This document shows, piece after piece, positions 55,574 through 64,000 of a stretch of DNA of 64,000 bases (its first letter is position 1; each line of letters begins with the position of its first letter). Source of the stretch: Candidatus Neomarinimicrobiota bacterium (GTDB lineage: Bacteria > Fidelibacterota > JAANXI01); assembly GCA_021734025.1 (NCBI GenBank), contig JAIPJS010000001.1, forward strand, positions 248,001 through 312,000, given 5' to 3'. Position numbers and translations under genes: made by a program. The notes under the pieces were generated by a model. The model made no database searches and was not told where the DNA came from. It saw only the letters and a list, made by a program, of their open reading frames with translations.

Positions 55574-56587
55574 ATGGATGTCATTGACCTGGCACGCGAC
55601 TTTATCAGAATCGAATCTATCTCGGAGAACGAGGCGCCGTTTGCCGGGTATCTGCAATCGTTCTTCGACGGACACGGATGGGAGACGGAGCGCACTCAAA
55701 TAACCGACGATCGCTGGAATCTCTTAACGAAGCCATCTAGAGATGCCGAGCCGGAAATATACTTCTGCTCCCATCTGGATACGGTGGCGCCGTTCGTTGA
55801 GTTCTCCGAGGATGACGACTACCTCTACGGCCGGGGTGCGTGCGATACCAAGGGCGTCATTGCTGCCATGATTGGGGCGGCGTTTCAGCTGGTACATTCC
55901 GGTACGGACAATATCGGATTCCTGTTTACCGTAGGGGAAGAAATCGACAGCATAGGCGCGAAGGTGGAGAATGAAAATCCGCCGGACGGGGTGGAGTATT
56001 TGATTGTTGGCGAACCGACCGAAAATCGGCTGGTTGCTGGACAAAAGGGCATTTATATCGTTGAAATTACCGCGGAGGGGAAGTCCGCACACTCTGCCTA
56101 CCCGGAACTTGGTGATTCTGCGGTGGAGAAATTGCTGAATATCCTTGAACGATTGCGTGAAACAACATTGCCTTCCCATCCGGAATTAGGCGACACCACG
56201 GTCAATATCAGCAATTTGTACGGAGGCGACCGGTACAACGTCATCCCCAACGAGGCCGGGGCATCGCTGCTGTTTCGGGTTTCAACATCTTTGGCGAATG
56301 TGAAGACGATTGTCCGAAACGCGGTGAATGGTGAGGGCACGGTCAAAGAGATCAGCCAGTGCGAGCCCCAGCAGATGATGAATATTCCGGGCTACGAAAA
56401 CGAAATCGTCGCCTTCAGCACGGACATCCCGTTCCTCGGGAACTGGGGGACGCCGCTGCTCCTGGGGCCTGGGTCTATCCACGATGCGCACACCCAAGAG
56501 GAGAAAATCGAAAAATCGGAGATCCTGGAGGCGGTGGAGAAGTATATGGATATTGTTGAGTATTTGAATGACCACATGGAATCTTAA
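55574..56587 (+). CDS. M20-family metallopeptidase/deacylase
   Basis: 337 residues. A di-zinc M20 enzyme of the ArgE/DapE/LysK kind: FCSHLDTVAPF with first His/Asp, GRGACDTKGVIAAM with bridging Asp, FTVGEEIDS with catalytic Glu, VGEPTENR with zinc Glu, the dimerisation-domain motif GKSAHSAYPELG, and the last zinc His in GSIHDAHTQEE. It is shorter than DapE (about 375), closest in size to LysK/ArgE-like acetyl-lysine or acetyl-ornithine deacetylases. The substrate is not set. Isolated between repeat-rich regions. Confidence 0.85.
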   Translation: MDVIDLARDFIRIESISENEAPFAGYLQSFFDGHGWETERTQITDDRWNLLTKPSRDAEPEIYFCSHLDTVAPFVEFSEDDDYLYGRGACDTKGVIAAMIGAAFQLVHSGTDNIGFLFTVGEEIDSIGAKVENENPPDGVEYLIVGEPTENRLVAGQKGIYIVEITAEGKSAHSAYPELGDSAVEKLLNILERLRETTLPSHPELGDTTVNISNLYGGDRYNVIPNEAGASLLFRVSTSLANVKTIVRNAVNGEGTVKEISQCEPQQMMNIPGYENEIVAFSTDIPFLGNWGTPLLLGPGSIHDAHTQEEKIEKSEILEAVEKYMDIVEYLNDHMES

Positions 56588-56635
56588 ATGACGTTATTTC
56601 ATGGGCGATACGATTCAATAGTTATGAAGAGCATT

Positions 56636-56732
56636 GTAGAAACACGCCATGGCGTGTCTCTACCAGTGACAAACCGGTCGAATTTTTCCTTGATTTATTG
56701 TTTTTACACACGCTGCATGGCGTGTCTCTACT
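56636..56732. repeat. Pair of CATGG-family palindromes
   Basis: First palindrome 56636-56663, half-site GTAGAAACACGCCA, one mismatch. Second, a half element TGCATGGCGTGTCTCTAC at 56714-56731. The spacer (AATTTTTCCTTGATTTATTG) resembles that between the pair at 62916-63024 (AATTTTCCCTTGTTTTTCTG), so the pair is a repeated unit of about 100 bases. Confidence 0.8.
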
Positions 56733-56771
56733 AAACGTGCTGATTTACACACCTATTATTCCTCTGCAATT

Positions 56772-58085
56772 ATGATTTTTTATTACAATCGAGCAAAAGT
56801 CGGGATTCTCATTTTTATACTTTGTTTAGCTTCTTCTATATATGCCCAAAATAACGACCGCGACCACTCCACCTCTCTCGTATTCCCAACTAAATCCCAC
56901 GCGCCACTCCGGAAAGCCACCGGGACGCACCTCTTTTTTGCGGTGGGGACAGCCACGTCGGTGGACAATCCACAAGGAGTAGCGCTCACGAAATTACGCG
57001 GTCAAGACGATCCGGACACGGAGGATGATGACGACGAACTCTCCGTCTACGGTGTGAATGCCGGGAAAAATGAAATTATTTATAACACGTCGCTCCTGAA
57101 TATCGAGATCTATCGCGGGGAGCCCGGAACTCCGGAATCGCTCCAGAATCCCCGGGGTATTGCGTGCAACGCCAGCGGTGACGTTTACGTGGCAGACAAA
57201 GATAACGGCCGGATCGCCCATCTGTTCAACGAGGAGGGAAAAAATCTCGTTTATCGCTCCGATTCCCGGCCAAATGCAGAAAACTTTCGTCCGTTCGACG
57301 TTACGCTTGCTTCCGGAGGAGACCTGTTCGTCAGTGATAGCGCCGGATCGAAAATCTGGACCTGGGACAGCTCTACCCATCATTGGAAAGTGCTTATTGA
57401 CAGTATTGATACGCCGCTTGGGATTGTGTCGTACGACCGGAACGACGAGTGGACGCGCTATAAACAGTCCCGGCTGGGCATCATCTGTGAAAACGGGAAA
57501 AAAGTGGTTATAACTGATTTTGAAGGTCGTAAATTATCGGGCTATAAACCGGAAGAAAAAAACGCGGCGCTTCGTTATATTGCTACCGATTATTACAACA
57601 ATTATTATCTCACGGACGCGGCAAACGGGAGAATTATCAAAATCGACCGCCACGGCAAATTGATCGACACCATCGGAAGCGAGGGGAAAGGGGATTACCA
57701 GTTTCAGCATCCCCAGGGGATTGCCGTCTGGAAGCGCTTCGGACAGGTCTGTGTTGCCGAATCCTACGCCGCACAATACTACCTCATCGGAACCGATATT
57801 CTGGCCACCGATCTTTCCAGAAATGGGGAGACGCTCCGGCTCTCATTTGAGCTGACCGAGCGAGCGGATGTCACTATCACCGTCATGCAGCCGGGGAAGT
57901 CGGAGGTCGATACATTGGTGGATGACCGACGCGTGCCCCAGGGCGGATTTACCCATCGCTGGGAAATACCAGAGAATGCCAGAGAAGGGGAATACGTGTT
58001 CAGGATTTCTGCGGTGCCGAGCTATTCGTCGACCAAATTTTTTCGGGCGAATCGGGTGATTCGCCGGGATTTTAAGCATAATTAA
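56772..58085 (+). CDS. Secreted NHL-repeat propeller protein
   Basis: 437 residues, signal peptide to about IYAQ (26). Residues about 60-345 contain NHL-type propeller blades (LQNPRGIACNASGDVYVADK; FQHPQGIAVWKRFGQVCVAE; YYLTDAANGRIIKIDRHG). The C-terminus (about 350-430) is FlgD-like Ig (LRLSFELTERADVTITVMQP; EGEYVFRISAVP), seen in FCB surface proteins. Probably binding or scaffold function at the surface; no enzyme motif seen. It is followed by purL after 27 bases, which may be co-transcribed. Confidence 0.75.
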   Translation: MIFYYNRAKVGILIFILCLASSIYAQNNDRDHSTSLVFPTKSHAPLRKATGTHLFFAVGTATSVDNPQGVALTKLRGQDDPDTEDDDDELSVYGVNAGKNEIIYNTSLLNIEIYRGEPGTPESLQNPRGIACNASGDVYVADKDNGRIAHLFNEEGKNLVYRSDSRPNAENFRPFDVTLASGGDLFVSDSAGSKIWTWDSSTHHWKVLIDSIDTPLGIVSYDRNDEWTRYKQSRLGIICENGKKVVITDFEGRKLSGYKPEEKNAALRYIATDYYNNYYLTDAANGRIIKIDRHGKLIDTIGSEGKGDYQFQHPQGIAVWKRFGQVCVAESYAAQYYLIGTDILATDLSRNGETLRLSFELTERADVTITVMQPGKSEVDTLVDDRRVPQGGFTHRWEIPENAREGEYVFRISAVPSYSSTKFFRANRVIRRDFKHN

Positions 58086-58112
58086 CCGAACCATCAGATT
58101 ACGAGGATACGC

Positions 58113-60365
58113 ATGAGTGAACCGGAAGTAACACTGGAATTAGCGAAGGAACACGGCCTTTCCCAGGAGGAGTACGAGAAGATACTGGAGATACTCGGCC
58201 GGACGCCGAACTATACCGAATTGGGCATTTTTTCGGTGATGTGGAGCGAGCATTGCAGTTACAAGAATTCGATTGCCCTGATTAAGCAGCTGCCCAGCGA
58301 AGGTGAGGACATTCTGGCCGGAGCCGGCGAGGAGAATGCCGGGTTGGTCGATATCGGAAACGGATTGGCCGTCTCATTCAAGATTGAGAGCCACAATCAT
58401 CCGTCCGCCATCGAGCCGTACCAGGGGGCGGCCACCGGCGTTGGCGGGATCCTGCGGGACGTCTTCTCCATGGGAGCCCGGCCAATCGCCTCCATGAATT
58501 CGCTACGATTCGGCCCGTTAACAGAGGAGCGGAATAGATACCTGTTCAAGAATGTCGTAAAAGGCATCGGCGACTACGGGAATTCGGTCGGTGTCCCCAC
58601 CGTGGGCGGGGAAGTAGTCTTCGACGAGCACTACTCCGGTAATCCGCTGGTGAACGCCATGACCGTCGGAATCGTTCAGACGGAGTACACGATGAGCGCA
58701 ATTGCGGACGGTGTCGGGAATCCCGTCATTATTTACGGATCCGCCACCGGAAGGGATGGCATTCACGGCGCCACCTTTGCTTCCGAAGAATTAACTGAGG
58801 AATCGGAAGAGCGTCGTCCCGCGGTCCAGGTGGGCGATCCGTTCGCGGAGAAGTCGATCCTGGAAGCCACACTGGAACTGGCGCGGAAGCCGTACGTGGT
58901 GGGCATCCAGGATATGGGCGCCGCCGGCATCACATGCTGTACCTCTGAGATGTCCGCCAGAACAGGCGTCGGCATGAACGTGGATCTGGACAAGGTGCAC
59001 CAGCGGGAAGAGGGGATGATTCCGTACGAGATCATGCTTTCCGAGTCCCAGGAACGAATGCTGACGGTCATCAAAGACGGGTTCGAGGACGAAGCCATCA
59101 AAATCTTTGAAAAGTGGGATATTGATTATGCCATCGTTGGCGAGGTGACCGATACCGGCAAAATTTCCCTAACCCATAAGAGCAAAGATGCCGGCGAAGT
59201 CCCCGCGTGGGATCTGGTGTTGGGTGGCGGCGCGCCGGTGTACCACCGGGAGAGTGAACGACCGAAATATCTGGACGATTTGCCGCAGTACTCTGTGGAA
59301 GATTACGATGAGCCGGAGGATTACAACGCAGTCTTCCAATCCATGATGTCGCACCCGAATATCGCCAGTAAGCGATGGGTGTATGAGCAATACGATCATA
59401 CCGTGCGTACCAATACTGTAATTGGCCCTGGTGGAGATGCAGCGGTCGTGCGGATCAAGGATACAAATCGGGCGCTCGCAATTTCTGTGGACGGGAACGG
59501 CAAATATGTGTATCTCAATCCCCGTAAGGGCGGCAAAATCGCGGTGGCCGAGTCCGCGCGGAACGTTTCGTGCGTCGGCGCCAAACCGGTGGCCATCACC
59601 AACTGCCTGAACTTCGGCAATCCGTACGATCCGGAGAATTACTACCAGTTCAAGGAGGCCATCGGCGGCATCGGCAGCGCCTGCGAAATCCTGCAGACGC
59701 CGGTCACCGGCGGAAACGTGAGTTTCTATAATGAAAGCCCGGATTCGGCGGTCTATCCCACACCGGTCATCGGGATGGTCGGGATCATCGATGACGTGAG
59801 TAAGATTATGACGCCGTATTTCAAGCGGGAAAACGACTTTATTATGATTATGGGGACGCTGAAGGGCGATCTCGGTGGCAGCACTTATCTCCAGGCTCAG
59901 CATGACAGCCTGGTGGCCGACACGCCGGATATCGATCTGGACTTCGAGCAGCGCGTCCAGGAAGCGCTCAGGGTAGCGATACAGAAAGAGGTTATTCACT
60001 CAGCACACGATGTTTCCGATGGCGGACTCGCCGTAGCAGTCGCCGAGTGTTGTCTTGGCAATCCTGAGCGGCTGTTTGGTGCCGATGTTCACGTCCACCG
60101 GAAAATCCGGGATGACGAATTAATGTTCTCGGAAAACCAGTCCCTGGTCGTTGTGAGTCTTTCAGAAGATAACCTGCTGGCCATCGAACGCATCGCGTCC
60201 CAGTATAGTGTGCCGTGTACAACAATTGGTCGGGTGCGTGGCGAGCGATTCTCGTTTAATGACAAGATCGACGTAAGCGTCGAAGATTTCCGGGAGTGGT
60301 ACGATAACACCATACCGTCCTACATGGAACAGCCGATCTCCACAAGTCAAGAGGAGGCGGCATGA
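58113..60365 (+). CDS. purL: Phosphoribosylformylglycinamidine synthase subunit PurL
   Basis: The ATP-dependent FGAM synthetase of the PurLQS type in purine synthesis. 750 residues, normal for the small PurL. Seen: [17 protein letters not shown], the substrate-binding [20 protein letters not shown] with Gly-rich loop, [36 protein letters not shown], and the second half [34 protein letters not shown]. purQ and purS are not adjacent. The stop overlaps the next start (ATGA). Confidence 0.96.
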   Translation: MSEPEVTLELAKEHGLSQEEYEKILEILGRTPNYTELGIFSVMWSEHCSYKNSIALIKQLPSEGEDILAGAGEENAGLVDIGNGLAVSFKIESHNHPSAIEPYQGAATGVGGILRDVFSMGARPIASMNSLRFGPLTEERNRYLFKNVVKGIGDYGNSVGVPTVGGEVVFDEHYSGNPLVNAMTVGIVQTEYTMSAIADGVGNPVIIYGSATGRDGIHGATFASEELTEESEERRPAVQVGDPFAEKSILEATLELARKPYVVGIQDMGAAGITCCTSEMSARTGVGMNVDLDKVHQREEGMIPYEIMLSESQERMLTVIKDGFEDEAIKIFEKWDIDYAIVGEVTDTGKISLTHKSKDAGEVPAWDLVLGGGAPVYHRESERPKYLDDLPQYSVEDYDEPEDYNAVFQSMMSHPNIASKRWVYEQYDHTVRTNTVIGPGGDAAVVRIKDTNRALAISVDGNGKYVYLNPRKGGKIAVAESARNVSCVGAKPVAITNCLNFGNPYDPENYYQFKEAIGGIGSACEILQTPVTGGNVSFYNESPDSAVYPTPVIGMVGIIDDVSKIMTPYFKRENDFIMIMGTLKGDLGGSTYLQAQHDSLVADTPDIDLDFEQRVQEALRVAIQKEVIHSAHDVSDGGLAVAVAECCLGNPERLFGADVHVHRKIRDDELMFSENQSLVVVSLSEDNLLAIERIASQYSVPCTTIGRVRGERFSFNDKIDVSVEDFREWYDNTIPSYMEQPISTSQEEAA

Positions 60366-61030
60366 GTCATCAGGTTCAATACGCAGACGGAGAGTCCGAA
60401 CCAGAATCCAGAGATGTGGGAACCATCTATTGCGTCGGGAAAAATTATCTCCCGCATATCCAGGAGTTGCAGAGCAAGATCCCGGACGCGCCGGTGATCT
60501 TCACCAAGCCAACGTCGGCGCTGGTCGGCCCGGATACGGTTTTGACGTTTCCCATCGAAAAGGGCGTCGTCCACCACGAGGTGGAGATTGTGCTCCTTAT
60601 AGGCCAAACCGGCAGGCGCATCAACAAGGAAGAGGCGTGGAATCATATCGATGGATACGCGCTGGGCATCGATTTTACGCTCAGGCAGTTACAGTCGGAT
60701 TTACGTGAAAAAGGTCTCCCGTGGCTGCTTTGCAAGGGATTTGACCACTCCGCCGGAATCACGAAGTTCCTGCCGATTCCATCACAGGATAAATTTAATC
60801 AGACGGAATTCTGGCTCAAACTCAACGGGAAGAACCGGCAAACCGGGCTCGTGAGTGACATGGTATTCGATATCCCGACGATTATTACCTTTCTCTCACG
60901 GACAATTACCCTCGAAGAGGGGGATCTTATTTATACCGGTACTCCCGCGGGAGTGAGCAGGGTTCGTACTCATGATGAAATCACAATTGGTATTGATGGT
61001 GTGTTGGAGGAGACGTTTACTGTAGGTTAA
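60362..61030 (+). CDS. Fumarylacetoacetate hydrolase-family protein
   Basis: 222 residues, translationally coupled to purL by ATGA. FAH fold: [34 protein letters not shown], metal Glu in [12 protein letters not shown], metal Asp in [14 protein letters not shown], and the C-terminal [20 protein letters not shown]. Small single-domain members are oxaloacetate tautomerases, acylpyruvases or decarboxylases. The length fits YcgM/FAHD1-like acylpyruvase. No specific substrate can be fixed. Confidence 0.85.
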   Translation: MSHQVQYADGESEPESRDVGTIYCVGKNYLPHIQELQSKIPDAPVIFTKPTSALVGPDTVLTFPIEKGVVHHEVEIVLLIGQTGRRINKEEAWNHIDGYALGIDFTLRQLQSDLREKGLPWLLCKGFDHSAGITKFLPIPSQDKFNQTEFWLKLNGKNRQTGLVSDMVFDIPTIITFLSRTITLEEGDLIYTGTPAGVSRVRTHDEITIGIDGVLEETFTVG

Positions 61031-61032
61031 CG

Positions 61033-61637
61033 CCGTGTTGCTGTGTTAGAGTGTTACTGTGTTAATGTGTTACCGTTTCTCGTTTCTTAATCTTAATCCT
61101 AATCTTCCCAGAGGGATTCCCTTGGGATAATCGCTGTTTCTACAATGAAGACCGGAGACAGGAGACCGGAAAAAAACAAAATGACCGTCCGCTTGAAGTC
61201 CGATGCAATCGGGTTCAAGCGGACGGTACAACTCCGAATACTCGGTATGCCCGCTTAAAACCGGCTTTGCCGGGACATTAAACGAGAGCCTTACTACTTT
61301 TGGTTAGAAATCCTTCTAAGATTTGGCCGTCCCTGGCGGGACTTTGGTGATTTACCTTGTATCACGTACCCACCAATAAATTGGTGGGCTGAAGGCAATC
61401 GTCCCTCCGGGTCTCATTATCTTTTTCCCTTCTCCCTTCTCCTTTCTCCATACGAGAATGTGCTCTGCTATCGCGAAGCCTGATAAAAGGATACAACCAG
61501 AACTACAACCAACTACGAACAACGAACAACAAACAAAATCGGAGTAAGATTAAGAGTAGGATTAAGATTAAGAAATAGCTACTTGAACACCCGTCCCGAA
61601 GGGATCCCTTTGGGGAACACTCTAATACTGTCTTCCC
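61033..61637. repeat. Repeat-rich intergenic region with inverted composite repeats
   Basis: About 600 bases without a gene. Minus-strand composite repeat (61033-61128: GATTAGGATTAAGATTAAGA followed by TAACAC-type units), GAGACCGGAGACAGGAGACC (61149-61170), the left half of a MITE-like element (61325-61410: CGTCCCTGGCGGGACTTTGG; CCCACCAATAAATTGGTGGG; CGTCCCTCCGGG), then a plus-strand composite repeat (61501-61634: CAACGAACAACAAACAAAAT; GGAGTAAGATTAAGAGTAGG; CTTGAACACCCGTCCCGAAG; GAACACTCTAATACTGTC). The palindromic element lies between the inverted pair, as at 54404-54957. Confidence 0.85.
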
Positions 61638-62861
61638 CTATACCATATTCCCTTCATTTAACCCGAAATGCTCCTCCGCCAGATCCGCGATGCGCTGGCC
61701 GATACTCAGAGAGGCAGTCGCGGCGGGGGACGGGGCGTTGAGGACGTGAATCATTCCGCGCTCCTGGAGGATATGAAAATCGTCGATGAGGTTGCCCTCC
61801 TTATCCAACGCCTGGGCGCGGACGCCGGCGTCTCCGGCGCGCAAATCGGACTCCTGAATTTCCGGAATCAATTTCTGAAGCGCCTTCACGAATGCCGACT
61901 TACTAAAGGATCGATAAAACTCTCCAATGCCGGTCTGCCAGTACTGTCCCGCCAGTTTCCAGAAGCCGTCGTATCCGAAGGTGGAGAGCGTATCTTTTAG
62001 GGAGAAACTGAGCTTATTGTAGCCTTCCCGTTTGAATGCCAGCACCGCATTCGGCCCGGCCTCAACACCGCCGTGTACCATTCTGGTGAAATGGACGCCG
62101 AGAAACGGAAACTCCGGATCGGGCACCGGATAGATCAGGTCGTTCACCAGCGAGTGGGATTCCGGTACCAGTTCGTAATATTCGCCCCGGAACGGCACAA
62201 TCCTGATGTCCGGCTCCACGCCGCACATCCGGGCGATCCGGTCGCACTGGAGTCCACCGCAGTTGATGAGATTTTTACACCGAACTTCACCGGATTTGGT
62301 TTCCAGCACGAACTCGTCACCATCTTTGGCGAAACCGGTCACCTCGGAATTTAACCGGATTTCTGCACCGCGATCCTGTGACAGTTTCGCATATGTCTCG
62401 GTGACCTTTGAAAAATCGACGATGCCGGTTTCCGGAACGTGCAGACCATCCACACCGGCGACGTGCGGCTCGTACTCCCGGATTTCTTCCGGTGAGAGCC
62501 GCCTGATTCCCTGCAGACCGTTTGCGCGTCCACGGCGCTCCAGCTCGTCCAGGCGGGGGATCTCTTCTTCCGAGGTCGCTACGACGACCTTCCCGCAACG
62601 ATCATGTGGAATATCGTAGTCCTCACAAAATTCGTATAGCGCCTTGCGCCCGCTGGTACAGGTGGTCGCTTTGAGTGAGCCGGGTTTGTAGTAGAGCCCC
62701 GAATGCACCACGCCGCTGTTATTGCCGGTCTGATGCGCCGCCAGGTGGTCTTCCGCTTCAAGAATGACTACCGAGGCTGATGTTTGGGAGGTTAGTTGAT
62801 TCGCCGTTGCGGCTCCAACTATTCCGCCGCCGATGATTGCGATGTCGTAGGTTTTTGGCAT
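61638..62861 (-). CDS. lhgO: L-2-hydroxyglutarate oxidase/dehydrogenase-like FAD protein
   Basis: I start it at ATG 62861 (CGGAG just upstream); the open frame begins at 62999 but runs through a palindromic repeat. 407 residues. DAO-family FAD oxidoreductase: YDIAIIGGGIVGAATANQL (dinucleotide fold), HQTGNNSGVVHSGLYYKPGS typical of LhgO, RRLSPEEIREYEPHVAGVDG, NCGGLQCDRIA, PFRGEYYELVPES, HFTRMVHGGVEAGPNAVLAF. LhgO oxidises L-2-hydroxyglutarate to 2-oxoglutarate with electrons passed to quinone. The match to the family's motifs is good throughout. Confidence 0.9.
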   Translation of the reverse strand: MPKTYDIAIIGGGIVGAATANQLTSQTSASVVILEAEDHLAAHQTGNNSGVVHSGLYYKPGSLKATTCTSGRKALYEFCEDYDIPHDRCGKVVVATSEEEIPRLDELERRGRANGLQGIRRLSPEEIREYEPHVAGVDGLHVPETGIVDFSKVTETYAKLSQDRGAEIRLNSEVTGFAKDGDEFVLETKSGEVRCKNLINCGGLQCDRIARMCGVEPDIRIVPFRGEYYELVPESHSLVNDLIYPVPDPEFPFLGVHFTRMVHGGVEAGPNAVLAFKREGYNKLSFSLKDTLSTFGYDGFWKLAGQYWQTGIGEFYRSFSKSAFVKALQKLIPEIQESDLRAGDAGVRAQALDKEGNLIDDFHILQERGMIHVLNAPSPAATASLSIGQRIADLAEEHFGLNEGNMV

Positions 62862-62915
62862 TTTTACTCCGGAGAATGGTTTAATGAATTTTTTTTTGGC
62901 CTTCACCAAGTTGAA

Positions 62916-63024
62916 TAGTAGAGACGTTTCATGGAACGTCTCTACTAGAAAGAAAATGCGATGATTACTCCCAATTTTCCCTTGTTTTTCTGTTTCCACA
63001 CAGCCTGCATGGCACGTCTCTACA
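62916..63024. repeat. Pair of CATGG-family palindromes
   Basis: First palindrome 62916-62947 with arms TAGTAGAGACGTT and complement, two central mismatches. Second, the half element TGCATGGCACGTCTCTAC at 63007-63024. Layout and spacer match the unit at 56636-56732. Confidence 0.85.
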
Positions 63025-63050
63025 ACAGATAAATATAATTGGCCTTGGCA

Positions 63051-63731
63051 CTACGTACTTTTCGTATATGTAATATGAAAAATCTGATGCTGCTTGGACT
63101 TGGCCTTTCGCTCGAACAGTGTCCGTTGTTTAGAAATCTCGTCGGAAACTTCCTCTTTTGTAATCTCGCCGGGCAATTCTTCAAGCCACGGAAAAGAGAG
63201 TTCCACCCATTTTGGCGCATCCGTCCAGATATTGATGAGACCGCCGGGCTTTAGCACGTCGTGATAGCGCTCATACGTGCTTTCCCGGATGAGCCGGCGC
63301 TTTTCGTGCCGGTTCTTGGGCCAGGGATCCGGATACATGATGAAAATCTTGTCCAGTGACTCCGGCGGAAAGACCTGTTCCAGCACTACATTTGCATCCT
63401 GATTGATGATAAGCACGTTGGTCAATCCGGCTTTCTCGATCCGCTCGGCGGCGGTGACTGCAAACAGGTGGACGTTCTCGATGCCGATATAGTGACCGTC
63501 CGGATCCTCGGAAGCCCGCTTTTCCATAAAGTTCCCGTGGCCGCATCCGATCTCCAGGTAAAGCGGCTTTGTCTTCAATACCTCGGGGGAGAGGAAGGTA
63601 TCCACATCATGCAACGGACGAATTTCCCTAGACCAGCCGTGGGGATGCTTCATCCGGCGGGCTTCATTAATCTTGTCTTCGTCCTTTAATTCGAGGAGCG
63701 GCTGCTTTTGAAAGGGGAATCCGTCATTCAT
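63051..63731 (-). CDS. trmB: tRNA (guanine-N7-)-methyltransferase
   Basis: Methylates G46 of tRNAs at N7. 226 residues: a short N-terminal region, SAM-binding LYLEIGCGHGNFMEKRA, HYIGIENVHLFAVTAAERIE, the family signature FIMYPDPWPKNRHEKRRL, and the KPGGLINIWTDAPKWVE region. The length is normal for TrmB. Divergent from the partial gene at the right edge. Confidence 0.93.
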   Translation of the reverse strand: MNDGFPFQKQPLLELKDEDKINEARRMKHPHGWSREIRPLHDVDTFLSPEVLKTKPLYLEIGCGHGNFMEKRASEDPDGHYIGIENVHLFAVTAAERIEKAGLTNVLIINQDANVVLEQVFPPESLDKIFIMYPDPWPKNRHEKRRLIRESTYERYHDVLKPGGLINIWTDAPKWVELSFPWLEELPGEITKEEVSDEISKQRTLFERKAKSKQHQIFHITYTKST

Positions 63732-63880
63732 AGTTCCGAAAATTAATCAGTCCCGTCGTTGTTTCAAAGGTTCGATCCACCACACGATTCGAAATTTGAC
63801 GTCTTTTCCCTTGCCAACGGCGTTGTCTTCCCTCAAATTCCCGACTCAGGGTGATCGATATATTTTTTTACGGGGATAAA

Positions 63881-64000
63881 TTGAAACGTTTACTGCCAGG
63901 TTTCCTTCTACTTTTTATCTGTAATGTTGCCTTTCCACAGACTTCCAGCCTTTCCATAGAGGTTGCACCGGGCGTCACTCATCACAGTTTTACGATCCCG
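63881..64000 (+). CDS. Start of a secreted protein, cut by window edge
   Basis: TTG 63881 with GGGGA about five bases upstream opens a frame that stays open to the end (40 codons). It encodes a signal peptide (KRLLPGFLLLFICNVAF, cleavage near PQTSS) followed by LSIEVAPGVTHHSFTIP. The EVAPGVTH-type segment recalls the N-terminus of phosphodiester-glycosidase (NAGPA-like) proteins, but there is too little to name it. A GTG at 63851 is in the same frame. Confidence 0.55.
   Translation, partial: MKRLLPGFLLLFICNVAFPQTSSLSIEVAPGVTHHSFTIP

Noticed and set aside
59169-59999. 276-residue open frame on the minus strand inside purL
   Set aside because: Antisense of a strongly conserved gene with no recognisable domain.
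63764-63785. GGTTCGATCC as a tRNA T-loop
   Set aside because: No matching acceptor stem, anticodon arm or CCA-proximal stem could be folded around it.

Overview
The window looks like a chromosomal piece of a Gram-negative bacterium of the Fibrobacterota-Chlorobiota-Bacteroidota (FCB) superphylum, in or near lineages such as Calditrichota, KSB1 or Marinimicrobia. The evidence is Omp85-type barrels, a TonB-dependent receptor with a carboxypeptidase-regulatory-like N-terminus, a PorV/PorQ-family protein, a secreted protein with a type IX-like C-terminal domain, a DUF4837 lipoprotein, and promoters that fit the Bacteroidota TTTG-N20-TAnnTTTG pattern. No rRNA, tRNA, CRISPR array or intact transposase was seen.

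Layout. 1-2548: two outer-membrane barrel genes. 2686-8214: RNase R, a methyltransferase, a DUF4837 lipoprotein, PurE and an RmlD-like reductase. 8202-10971: two glycosyltransferases, the second a fusion. 11098-18387: AccA, the MeaB GTPase, a metallopeptidase/propeller/Omp85 fusion, a BamB-like lipoprotein, an unknown protein and TatC. 18927-21308: cytochrome bd oxidase (cydAB).

21356-51556 is a large carbohydrate-utilisation locus centred on arabinose-containing polysaccharide. It holds a LacI-type regulator, five GH51 alpha-L-arabinofuranosidase genes (the first broken by an in-frame TGA), an aldose 1-epimerase, a TonB receptor, a 742-residue secreted protein, a PorV-like protein, an SGNH/TPR protein, two GH43 enzymes, a GH97 enzyme, and on the minus strand a GH88-type hydrolase with a BNR-type propeller protein. 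Two operons, the one starting with the first GH51 and the one starting with the TonB receptor, share an identically spaced promoter-plus-palindrome module that is a good candidate operator for the LacI protein.

52078-64000 returns to housekeeping functions: methylmalonyl-CoA epimerase, UvrC, an M20 peptidase, an NHL-repeat protein, PurL, a fumarylacetoacetate-hydrolase-family protein, an L-2-hydroxyglutarate oxidase-like protein, TrmB, and the start of a secreted protein at the right edge.

The intergenic DNA is rich in repeats. There is a roughly 206-bp MITE-like element with 22-bp terminal inverted repeats (two full copies, two rearranged or partial), a family of CATGG-centred palindromes, and a composite AT-rich/GAACAC repeat that occurs in inverted pairs around the palindromic elements. 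Functions are inferred from motifs read by eye; no database search was run.
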